This document shows positions 1-7,750 of a stretch of DNA of 64,000 nucleotides, in pieces. The position numbers and the translations under genes are program-made. Numbering within the stretch: position 1 is the first letter of the stretch; every line of letters starts with the position of its first letter. The DNA comes from Hyphomicrobiaceae bacterium. GTDB lineage: Bacteria > Pseudomonadota > Alphaproteobacteria > Rhizobiales > Xanthobacteraceae. The stretch is from positions 1 through 64,000 of the forward strand of contig CANJBX010000005.1 in NCBI GenBank assembly GCA_947472885.1, read 5' to 3'. The notes below the pieces were generated by a model that was given only the letters and a program-made list of their open reading frames with translations, did not search any database and was not told the origin of the DNA.

Positions 1-264
1 ACCCCGGAAACCGGCTCAACCTGCATGTATTTCTGGAGTTTGATGCGCAATTACAAACTCCAGGACCAGTCGCTGACGACCTTCCTGCGCGAGGCCAATG
101 CCACGATATTTCTGGAAGATCAGGTCGTCGTCGAGGCCCAGCAAATAATGTTGGACGCGCAGCCCGGCCATGGACTACGAAACCTCAATATCGACGCAGA
201 TTCGATGCGGACACGCCGCATCATCGAAGATATGATCGCGAGCGAGAAGCGGAGCGCGGCCTGA
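1..264 (+). CDS. Rieske aromatic ring-hydroxylating oxygenase, C-terminal fragment (5' end outside window)
   Basis: The frame is open from base 1 and ends at a TGA at 262-264, so only the last 87 residues are present. They begin with TPETGSTCMYFWS and end with a NLNIDADSMRTRRIIEDM segment, which resembles the C-terminal catalytic domain of VanA/phthalate-type oxygenases (TPET...YFW, then a conserved D..s...RRI helix). The Rieske domain and iron ligands lie upstream and cannot be checked. It is followed after 120 bases by an FAD aromatic hydroxylase on the same strand, which fits an aromatic-degradation operon. The ORF track start at 25 is an internal Met, not the real start. The substrate is unknown. 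Confidence 0.8.
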   Translation, partial: TPETGSTCMYFWSLMRNYKLQDQSLTTFLREANATIFLEDQVVVEAQQIMLDAQPGHGLRNLNIDADSMRTRRIIEDMIASEKRSAA

Positions 265-384
265 ACGGGCGCGGCGCGTTTCCCGGAAATAGCGGCATCA
301 CAGGGAAGTTCGTCGTTCCGGCATTGCCAGCAGTGGCAACCGGGGGCGAGCATTTTGCAGGTTCGGAAGTGACGGGTTTGAAGC

Positions 385-1569
385 ATGGCGAAGCATAAAA
401 TTCTTATCGCGGGCGCGGGTCTGGGCGGACTGGCGGCAGCATCCTGCCTCCTGAAGGCCGGCCACGATGTCGAAGTTTACGAACAGGCCCCGGCGCTCGG
501 CGAAGTCGGCGCGGGCATTCAGGTCAGCGCCAACGCCCAGCATGTGCTGCGCTACCTCGGCCTCGGCCCGCAGATCGACAAGGTCGGCGTGAAGCCTGGC
601 GCCTATGTGTTCCGCACCTACGACACCGGCGAACTGATCCAGCAGTTTCCGCTCTCGGAAGAACACGAACGCCAGAACGGCGCACCCTACACGCAGATGC
701 ATCGCGCGGACTTCCACGAGATGCTTGCCAACAAGGCGCGCGAATTCAAGCCGGACGTCATCCATCTCAATCGCCGCATCACCGGCTTCACGGAAACCGA
801 AAACGGCGTCGAACTGCATTTCGCCGACGGCACTTCAGCCAAGGGCGACATGCTGGTCGGCGCGGACGGATTGAAGTCCGCCGTACGCCATCAGATCGCC
901 GGCGACGCGCCCGCGACCTACACCGGCGATGCCGCATGGCGCGTCACGGTGCCGGTCGAACGCCTGCCGGAGAATTTTCTGGACAAGGTGATGTCGTTGT
1001 TCATCGGCGGCGGCGGCCACGCCGTCTGCTACTACGTGCGCGGCGGCAAGCTGCTGAACTTCGTCGGCATCGTCGAAACCGACGATGTGCAGGAAGAATC
1101 CTGGACGGTAAAGATGCCGTGGGAACAGCTCAAGGCCGACTTCAAGGGCTGGCATCCCATCGTCCAGCGCGTGCTGGACGAAGCCGACCATGACCAGTGC
1201 TTCCGCTGGTCACTGTTCTACCGGCCACCGATCGATAACTGGAGCACCGGGCGCGCCACGCTCCTGGGCGACTCGGCTCACGCCACCCTGCCCTATCTTG
1301 CGCAGGGCGCGGTGATGGCGATCGAGGACGGCGCGGTTCTGGCGCGCGCGCTCGACATGTCCCCGACGGTTGCCGAAGGCTTGCAACTCTATCAGCGCAA
1401 CCGTATTGCCCGCACCGCGAAGATCGTCACACAATCGACGGAAAACCGCCGGCTGTTCCATCTGCGTTCGCGCGAGGAAGTCTTCGCCGAGTTCGGCAAG
1501 CGCGACGAGGGCCAGGACCGCAACACGTGGCTGTATTCGTACAATCCGATGACGGTCGAGCTTAAATAA
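385..1569 (+). CDS. FAD-dependent aromatic monooxygenase (salicylate / 3-hydroxybenzoate hydroxylase-like)
   Basis: A 394-residue flavoprotein of the PHBH fold, the usual length for single-component aromatic hydroxylases. The N-terminus has the Rossmann motif GAGLGGLAAA (residues about 10-19). The middle has the GADGLKSAVR (DG) motif, and the C-terminal part has GDSAHATLPYLAQGA, the second FAD-ribose site. Such enzymes use NAD(P)H and O2 to hydroxylate, often with decarboxylation, an aromatic acid such as salicylate, 3-hydroxybenzoate or 6-hydroxynicotinate. The substrate cannot be fixed by eye. Being next to a Rieske oxygenase end supports a catabolic role. The following gene is convergent and its stop directly abuts this one. 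Confidence 0.88.
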   Translation: MAKHKILIAGAGLGGLAAASCLLKAGHDVEVYEQAPALGEVGAGIQVSANAQHVLRYLGLGPQIDKVGVKPGAYVFRTYDTGELIQQFPLSEEHERQNGAPYTQMHRADFHEMLANKAREFKPDVIHLNRRITGFTETENGVELHFADGTSAKGDMLVGADGLKSAVRHQIAGDAPATYTGDAAWRVTVPVERLPENFLDKVMSLFIGGGGHAVCYYVRGGKLLNFVGIVETDDVQEESWTVKMPWEQLKADFKGWHPIVQRVLDEADHDQCFRWSLFYRPPIDNWSTGRATLLGDSAHATLPYLAQGAVMAIEDGAVLARALDMSPTVAEGLQLYQRNRIARTAKIVTQSTENRRLFHLRSREEVFAEFGKRDEGQDRNTWLYSYNPMTVELK

Positions 1570-2337
1570 TTACAGCCACCGCCGGGCAAAAAACGCCGCG
1601 GTCATCACGACCGACAGCACGATGACGCCCATCCTTATGTGCTGATGGCTGAGCCTCCGCGCGCCATGCGCGCCGGCAAAGCCGCCGATCACCGCGCCGG
1701 CGATCATCACCGCCGTCTCGATCCACCACACCTGCCCGGAAAACAGAAACAGCGCGACCGCCGTCGTGTTGGCGCCCGCGACCACCACAGTGCGCGTCGG
1801 CCCCATGACTTTCAGGTTGGCTTCGCTCATCAGGCTCCATGCCGCCATCATGAGGATACCGACCGCGCCGCCGAAGTAGCCGCCGTAGATTGCCAGCACG
1901 AACTGCACAACGAGGACCGCGACCGGCCCGATATGTACGTAGCGGCGCAGCGCCAGCCCGGCTTCGCGTCCGAACACGAATGCCAGGGTCGCCGCCAGCA
2001 ACAGCCACGGCACGATGCGGTCGAAGGCCGCCGCCGGCGTGTAAAGCAGTAGCAGGGCACCAACGCCGCCGCCGATCACGCTGACGATGAACAGTGGCTT
2101 CAGCGGCACCGGCCCGAAGGCCCGAAAATCGTTGCGATAGGCCCAGGCGCTCGCCAGCGCCGCAGGCCACATCGCCACCGTACTGGACACATTGGCCGAC
2201 AGCGCCGGCAATCCGAGAAACACCAGCACGGGAAACGTCACGAACGAACCGCCGCCGGCAGCCGCGTTCATGGCGCCCGCGATGAATCCCGTCGCGGCGA
2301 GGATAAGGAAATAGATCACGCACCGACATTCCGGCAC
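1570..2337 (-). CDS. TSUP (TauE/SafE) family membrane transporter
   Basis: A 255-residue, very hydrophobic protein with about eight predicted membrane segments and the N-terminal GFIAGAMNAAAGGGSFVTFP motif typical of TauE/SafE (sulfite exporter TauE, DUF81) proteins. Members move sulfite, sulfoacetate or other small organic anions across the inner membrane. The listed start is a GTG; an in-frame GTG six codons later (VIYFLIL) is an alternative that would begin directly in the first membrane helix. Its stop is adjacent to the stop of the convergent FAD hydroxylase. No sulfur genes are nearby, so the substrate is open. The 266-aa ORF overlapping it in another frame is a shadow. Confidence 0.85.
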   Translation of the reverse strand: MPECRCVIYFLILAATGFIAGAMNAAAGGGSFVTFPVLVFLGLPALSANVSSTVAMWPAALASAWAYRNDFRAFGPVPLKPLFIVSVIGGGVGALLLLYTPAAAFDRIVPWLLLAATLAFVFGREAGLALRRYVHIGPVAVLVVQFVLAIYGGYFGGAVGILMMAAWSLMSEANLKVMGPTRTVVVAGANTTAVALFLFSGQVWWIETAVMIAGAVIGGFAGAHGARRLSHQHIRMGVIVLSVVMTAAFFARRWL

Positions 2338-2700
2338 GGCCCGGTGCCGCGCAATGAGTCATTCACGCAGTTCGCCTTCGCCGGAAGCGAAACCGGCGTC
2401 GGCGGCGAGGAAAAAGAGTCCTATTTGCAACGCTCCCGGTGAACTTTTGCCGTTCACGATCTGGACTCTTTGGGCGGAGTCCCGATGCAGGTAGATTGGA
2501 CCGATTCGGGGGCCACCCGCGATCTCGGCTGATGGCGCGTTGACGTGACCATCAGCAAGTCTGGCTACGGCCTCCTCGTGTGATCTGCGTATTTATTTCC
2601 GCCGCGTCTTCGGTCCTGAAAGGACTGCGGATGATCGGCGGATTCGGGCGATTCCGGTGGCGGGGCTTGCTGCCTGCCGGATCGATCAAGGGCTGCGGGA
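2338..2700. promoter_or_regulatory. Intergenic region upstream of divL with six GANTC sites
   Basis: A 363-base gap between the divergent TSUP gene and divL. No convincing ORF is present. Six GANTC sequences (CcrM methylation targets) occur at 2416, 2464, 2477, 2503, 2641 and 2650. The 2464 and 2477 sites form the arms of a small inverted repeat (GGACTC...GAGTCC). In Caulobacter-type cell-cycle control, GANTC methylation state tunes promoters of cell-cycle genes, so the cluster may matter for divL expression. Exact -35/-10 elements are not clear to me. Confidence 0.5.
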
Positions 2701-5187
2701 ATGCGGGTTGCGATCCAATCGATTGGGTCCGGGATTTTCCGGCTGCGCGTCGCGCAGCGCAGCTTCAGCGCCGCCGCATTCACCCTGCTGCCTGTCACCG
2801 CGAAAGCCGAAGGGCTCGACCTTTCCCTGTTCAAGACCACGCTTGCTGCCGCGCATCATGAGTACATCGCCTATTCGGTGATGTTCGGCGTGCTGGTATT
2901 CGGCGTCGTCTGCGCCGCCATGCTGGTGCGCACGCGCAACCACGCCGCCGCCGACCGCGCCGCCGCCGGTATCAAGATCAATGCCCTCAAGGGCGAAATC
3001 GACCGCGCCAACACGCTGCTGCGCATCGAACCGCAGGTGCTGGTGGCATGGCCCGCCGAGGACGGCGAGCCGGAGATCATCGGCAATGCCGCCGTCGTCG
3101 CCGGAAAGCCCGCGGCGATCCTTTCCTTCGATACGTGGCTTGACCCGGAAGCCGCGCGCGAACTCACCGAGGCCGTCGCGGCGCTGCGCGAACACGGCGA
3201 CAGTTTCACGCTGCCGATGACCGTCTCCGTGGGCCACCAGATCGAGGCCGATGGCCGTGCGGTCGGCGGACGCGCCGTATTGCGGCTGCGGCAGGTCAGC
3301 GGCATTGCCCAGCAATTGGCGAAAGTCACCGCCGAACACCGCCAGCTGCAAAAGCGCGTCGAAGCGCTGCGCGTGCTGGTCGAGACGGTGCCGTCGCCGA
3401 TCTGGCTGCGCAACGAAGCCAACGAGCTGGTGTTTGCCAACAAGGCCTATGCCGACGCCGTCGAGAGCAATCCGGCCGACGCCGTCGCAAACCACACCGA
3501 ACTGCTCGATCACAGCGCACGCGAGGAACTCCGCCTCGGCATCGCCAACGGCAGCTTCTATGCCAAGCGCCTGCCCGCCGTCGTCGCCGGCGAGCGCCGC
3601 GTCCTCGACGTGTTCGGCGTGCCGACCGCCAACGGCAGCGCCGGCATCGCCATCGACGCCACCGAAGCGGAAGCGCTGCGCGCCAGAATGATGCGCATGC
3701 TCGACGCGCACCGCTCGACGCTCGACCAGCTTGCCACCGCCGTTGCGATCTTCGACGCCCAGCGCCGCCTGACGTTCTACAACGCCGCCTACGCGCTGCT
3801 TTGGGAACTCGACGCCGGGTTCCTCGATCAGGCCCCGAGCGACTCGCAGATCCTTGAACAGCTACGCGCCGCGCGCCGCCTCCCCGAGCAACAGGACTTC
3901 CGGGCGTGGCGCACGCAACTCCACGAGGCCTATCAGGCCGTCGAAGCGCGCCAGCACGAATGGCACCTGCCCGATGGCCGCACCTTGCGCGTCGTCACCA
4001 CGCCGAACTCCGAAGGCGGCGTCACCTATCTGTTCGACGACGTCACCGAAAGCCTCGACCTTGCGCGGCGCTTCGATGCGCTCATCCGCGTGCAGGGCGA
4101 AACACTCGACAACCTCGGCGAAGCCGTCGCGGTGTTCGGCAGCGACGGCCGCCTGCGGCTTTCCAATCCGGCCTTCGCGCAGATGTGGCGGCTTGAAATT
4201 CCCGAACTCACCGAACGCCCGCATATCGAAAGCATCATCGCCCGCTTCCGCACACTCACCAACGACGAGACGATGCTGCAGGAACTGCGCGCGTCGGTCA
4301 CGGCGCTGGAAGTCCGCCGCCCGGCCGACCTTCGCATCGAGCGCGTCGATGGCGCGATCCTCGATTGCTCGGCGCAGCCGCTGCCGGATGGCGCAACGCT
4401 GGTGACGTTCATCGACATCACGGCCTCGGTGAATGTCGAACGCGCGCTGGTCGAGAAGAACGAGGCACTGGTCGCCGCCGACCATCTCAAGGAAGCGTTC
4501 CTGCAGCACATGTCCTACGAGCTGCGTTCGCCGCTGACCAACATCACCGGCTTCGCCTACTTCCTCGACGACGAGAAGACCGGCCCGCTCAACGAGCGCC
4601 AGCGCGAATACCTCGGCTACATCACCTATTCGACCAATGCGCTCCTCGCCATCGTCGATAATATTCTCGATCTCGCCACCATCGACGCCGGCGTCATGAA
4701 GCTCGATCTCGGCCCGGTCGAAATCCGCCGCACCATGCAGGCGGCGGCGGAAGGCGTGCAGGACCGCGTCGCCAAGGACGGCATCCATCTCGAACTGCGC
4801 GCCGCGCCCGACGTCGGTACCTTCGTCGCCGACGAGCGCCGCGTCCGTCAGGTGCTGTTCAATCTCCTGTCCAATGCCATCGGCTTCTCGCCGCAGGGCA
4901 GCACGGTCACACTCACCGCCGAAAGCCGCTCCGACGCCGTGGTGTTCACCGTCAGCGATCAGGGCCCCGGCATCGCCGAGGACCGCAAGGACAAGGTGTT
5001 CGACTCGTTCGAGACCCAGTCCGTCGGCTCGCGCCATCGCGGCGTCGGCCTCGGCCTGTCGCTGGTGCGCTCCTTCGTCGAACTGCACGGCGGCTCGGTC
5101 CGTATCGATTCCGTCGCAGGACAGGGCACCACCGTCACCTGCATCTTCCCCCACGAACACGAAGCAGCCCGCACCGCCGCCGAATAG
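2701..5187 (+). CDS. divL: DivL-like pseudo-histidine kinase (PAS-rich cell-cycle regulator)
   Basis: An 828-residue membrane-anchored kinase-like protein. Residues about 56-76 form one transmembrane segment. Several PAS-like repeats follow (about 220-330, 340-460, 465-580), then a HisKA dimerisation domain (about 590-660) and a HATPase domain (about 700-815) with N-box LFNLLSNAIGFSP and G-boxes DQGPGIAED and GVGLGLSLV. The H-box reads MSYELRSPL: Tyr606 stands where His should be, the hallmark of Caulobacter DivL, which regulates CckA rather than acting as an ordinary kinase. Position directly before tsaE matches divL in other Hyphomicrobiales as I recall. The start is uncertain because the N-terminal 50 residues are weakly conserved in character. 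Confidence 0.85.
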   Translation: MRVAIQSIGSGIFRLRVAQRSFSAAAFTLLPVTAKAEGLDLSLFKTTLAAAHHEYIAYSVMFGVLVFGVVCAAMLVRTRNHAAADRAAAGIKINALKGEIDRANTLLRIEPQVLVAWPAEDGEPEIIGNAAVVAGKPAAILSFDTWLDPEAARELTEAVAALREHGDSFTLPMTVSVGHQIEADGRAVGGRAVLRLRQVSGIAQQLAKVTAEHRQLQKRVEALRVLVETVPSPIWLRNEANELVFANKAYADAVESNPADAVANHTELLDHSAREELRLGIANGSFYAKRLPAVVAGERRVLDVFGVPTANGSAGIAIDATEAEALRARMMRMLDAHRSTLDQLATAVAIFDAQRRLTFYNAAYALLWELDAGFLDQAPSDSQILEQLRAARRLPEQQDFRAWRTQLHEAYQAVEARQHEWHLPDGRTLRVVTTPNSEGGVTYLFDDVTESLDLARRFDALIRVQGETLDNLGEAVAVFGSDGRLRLSNPAFAQMWRLEIPELTERPHIESIIARFRTLTNDETMLQELRASVTALEVRRPADLRIERVDGAILDCSAQPLPDGATLVTFIDITASVNVERALVEKNEALVAADHLKEAFLQHMSYELRSPLTNITGFAYFLDDEKTGPLNERQREYLGYITYSTNALLAIVDNILDLATIDAGVMKLDLGPVEIRRTMQAAAEGVQDRVAKDGIHLELRAAPDVGTFVADERRVRQVLFNLLSNAIGFSPQGSTVTLTAESRSDAVVFTVSDQGPGIAEDRKDKVFDSFETQSVGSRHRGVGLGLSLVRSFVELHGGSVRIDSVAGQGTTVTCIFPHEHEAARTAAE

Positions 5188-5252
5188 CCGCGATTGTTAT
5201 GTCCGTACAAGGCGGATAAAAGCCAACAACAGCAGGACATCTGCGACACGAC

Positions 5253-6809
5253 ATGTTCGCGAATACGCCCGACGGAAAATCCTTCACGCTTGAAATCGCC
5301 AGCGAAGGCGAGTTGCGTCCGCTCGCCGCCATGCTCGCCACGGTACTGGAGCGCGGCGACGTGGTCGCGCTGTCGGGCGACCTCGGCGCCGGCAAGACCA
5401 CCTTCGCGCGCACGATGATCCGCGAACTCACGGCGAACCCCGCGCAGGAAGCGCCGAGCCCGACCTATACATTTTTGCAGACCTATGAGGCCAAGAGCTT
5501 CACCATCGTCCACGCCGACCTTTACCGGCTGACCAGCCCGGACGAACTTACTGAACTCGGCTTCGACGACCTCCCCGAAGGCGCGGTGCTGCTGGTCGAA
5601 TGGCCAGAACGCGCACCCAGGTTGCTGCCGGACAATTACTGGGAAGTCACCCTCGCGGTGCTGCCCGAACGCAGCGACGGCCATCGCACGTTTTCGCTGA
5701 TCGGCCATGGCGCCTATGCCGGGCGTCTGGAGCGGATTATTTCAACGCGGCGCTTCCTCGAAGAAAACGGCTTCGGCGGCGCACAGCGCGAACGCATGGC
5801 GGGCGACGCCTCCAGCCGCAGCTACGAGCGGCTGTTGTTCGAGGGCAAGCAGTTCATCCTGATGAATTCGCCGAAGCGGCCCGACGGCCCGCCGGTCAAG
5901 GACGGCAAGCCCTATAGCGCGATTGCGCATCTCTCCGAAGATATCCAGCCGTTCGTCGCGATCTCGCGAACACTGCACGACAAGGGTTTCTCGACGCCCG
6001 AGATTTACGCCGCCGACCTTTCCGACGGCTACATCGTGCTGGAAGACCTCGGCAACAACGCCGTCGTCTCCGGCACGCCGCCGGCGCCGGTCCGCACCTG
6101 CTATGAAGCAGCCGTCCATGTGCTGATCGCGCTGCACAAGCAGATATTGCCCGATGCGCTGCCGGTCGCGCCGCATGTGGCCTACAGCCTGCCGTCCTAC
6201 GACATGGACGCCTTCCTGATCGAAGCCGAACTGCTGCCGGACTGGTACCTGCCGTTCCGCAATGCACCGGCATCGGACGTGGCGCGCGGCGAATACGTCG
6301 CGATCTGGCGGGAAATTCTCGCACCCGCTGTCGCGGCCCGCGAGACCTGGGTGCTGCGCGATTTCCATTCGCCGAATCTGCTGTGGATGCCGGAGCGTCG
6401 CGGCATTGCCTGCATGGGCATTCTGGATTTCCAGGATGCCGTGATCGGCCCCGCCGCCTACGACCTCGCTTCGCTGCTGCAGGACGCACGCGTCGATGTG
6501 CCGGAAGCGTGGGAAATGGAAATGCTCACGAGCTATATCCGCGCGCGCTCCATCGACGATCCGAATTTCGACATGCAGCAATTCGCCGCGCTCTACTCGA
6601 CCATGGCGGCGCAGCGCGCGACTAAAATTCTAGGGATCTTCGCGCGGCTCGACCGCCGCGACGGCAAGCCGCAGTATCTTCGACACCTGCCGCGCATCTG
6701 GAACTATGTGCAGCGCGCGCTGGTGCATCCGGCACTCGCGCCGCTCGCCGAATGGTACAAGGCCAATGTACCGCCGCCGCCCGGCGTCGAGGTCATGTTT
6801 CGCCCGTAA
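5253..6809 (+). CDS. TsaE-AmgK fusion: t6A biosynthesis ATPase + anomeric MurNAc/GlcNAc kinase
   Basis: A 518-residue two-domain protein. Residues 1-150 are TsaE, the ATPase of tRNA N6-threonylcarbamoyladenosine synthesis, with P-loop GDLGAGKTT (42-50), PTYTFLQTYE and HADLYRL motifs. Residues about 160-518 are an aminoglycoside-phosphotransferase-fold kinase like AmgK, with catalytic LRDFHSPNLLW (Asp370) and metal-binding LDFQDA (Asp392). AmgK phosphorylates MurNAc and GlcNAc at C1 for peptidoglycan recycling. The next gene is a MurU-like uridylyltransferase, AmgK's partner, which supports the kinase assignment. The two activities are usually separate adjacent genes in other proteobacteria; here no stop separates them. 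Confidence 0.88.
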   Translation: MFANTPDGKSFTLEIASEGELRPLAAMLATVLERGDVVALSGDLGAGKTTFARTMIRELTANPAQEAPSPTYTFLQTYEAKSFTIVHADLYRLTSPDELTELGFDDLPEGAVLLVEWPERAPRLLPDNYWEVTLAVLPERSDGHRTFSLIGHGAYAGRLERIISTRRFLEENGFGGAQRERMAGDASSRSYERLLFEGKQFILMNSPKRPDGPPVKDGKPYSAIAHLSEDIQPFVAISRTLHDKGFSTPEIYAADLSDGYIVLEDLGNNAVVSGTPPAPVRTCYEAAVHVLIALHKQILPDALPVAPHVAYSLPSYDMDAFLIEAELLPDWYLPFRNAPASDVARGEYVAIWREILAPAVAARETWVLRDFHSPNLLWMPERRGIACMGILDFQDAVIGPAAYDLASLLQDARVDVPEAWEMEMLTSYIRARSIDDPNFDMQQFAALYSTMAAQRATKILGIFARLDRRDGKPQYLRHLPRIWNYVQRALVHPALAPLAEWYKANVPPPPGVEVMFRP

Positions 6810-6958
6810 AATCACGCAAAACCCGCATGGTTAGCGAAATCTTAACGCGCCGCCGCTACCACAACTCCCAGCATCCGCACCTTATTGCTGCGGCGGTTTG
6901 TGCGTAACACGCTGTCGCCTGAGTGTTACACTCCCCCGATAACTGTCGCTGTAACGCA

Positions 6959-7708
6959 ATGACCCGTTCGAACGATTCCCCGCACCCCGCCAATACTCCT
7001 CGCCACGCCATGGTGATGGCGGCCGGCCTTGGCACGCGCATGCGCCCACTCACGGACAACATGCCCAAGCCGCTGGTGCCGGTGGCAGGCAAGCCGCTGA
7101 TCGACTTCGTGCTGGACAAGCTTGCCAATGCGGGCGTCACCACCGCCGTCGTCAACGTCCATTACTTCGCCGACCAGATCGAACAGCATCTTGCCGCGCG
7201 CAAGGAGCCGAACATCGTGATCTCGAACGAGCGTCCGCGGCTCCTCGGCACCGGCGGCGGGGTCGTCAATGCGCTGCCGCAACTGGGCGGCGGGCCGTTC
7301 TTTCACGTCAATTCCGATACGCTGTGGCTCGATGGCGTGTCGCCCAATCTCGACCGCCTCGCCGCGACCTTCGATCCCGCGCGCATGGACGCGCTGCTGC
7401 TGCTGGCCGCGACCGCCAACAGTATCGGCTATTCCGGCCGCGGCGACTACGCCATGACGCCGGACGGTGCGCTGCGCCGCCGCGGCGAACGCGATGTGGT
7501 GCCGTTCGTGTTTGCTGGCGTCGCGATCCTCTCGCCTGCCCTGTTCAAGGATGCGCCCGCCGGCGATTTCTCGCTGACCACGCTGTTCGACCGCGCCAGC
7601 GAGGCCGGACGGCTCGCGGGCCTGCGGCTCGATGGCCTGTGGATGCACGTCGGCACGCCCGATGCCGTCACCGCCGCCGAAACCGCCATTCGCGCCAGTG
7701 CGGCGTGA
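6959..7708 (+). CDS. murU: MurU-like N-acetylmuramate-1-phosphate uridylyltransferase
   Basis: About 249 residues with the sugar-nucleotidyltransferase signature MAAGLGTRMRPLTDNMPKP near the N-terminus and a LLGTGGGVVNAL segment. MurU converts MurNAc-1-phosphate plus UTP to UDP-MurNAc, letting cells rebuild peptidoglycan precursors without MurA and giving some fosfomycin tolerance in organisms with this route. The ATG at 6959 (MTRSND) is preferred to the ORF-track start at 6923, since the extra 12 residues look like leader; an ATG at 7010 is also possible. It follows the TsaE-AmgK fusion by 149 bases and precedes addB by 42, so it may share a transcript with them. Confidence 0.82.
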   Translation: MTRSNDSPHPANTPRHAMVMAAGLGTRMRPLTDNMPKPLVPVAGKPLIDFVLDKLANAGVTTAVVNVHYFADQIEQHLAARKEPNIVISNERPRLLGTGGGVVNALPQLGGGPFFHVNSDTLWLDGVSPNLDRLAATFDPARMDALLLLAATANSIGYSGRGDYAMTPDGALRRRGERDVVPFVFAGVAILSPALFKDAPAGDFSLTTLFDRASEAGRLAGLRLDGLWMHVGTPDAVTAAETAIRASAA

Positions 7709-7750
7709 TCTGATCCCTCTTCATTTGCCGCCGGTGCTACACTGACCGGC

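Noticed and set aside
2686-5160. Long - strand ORFs over divL (341 and 432 aa)
   Set aside because: Antisense shadows of the DivL-like gene.
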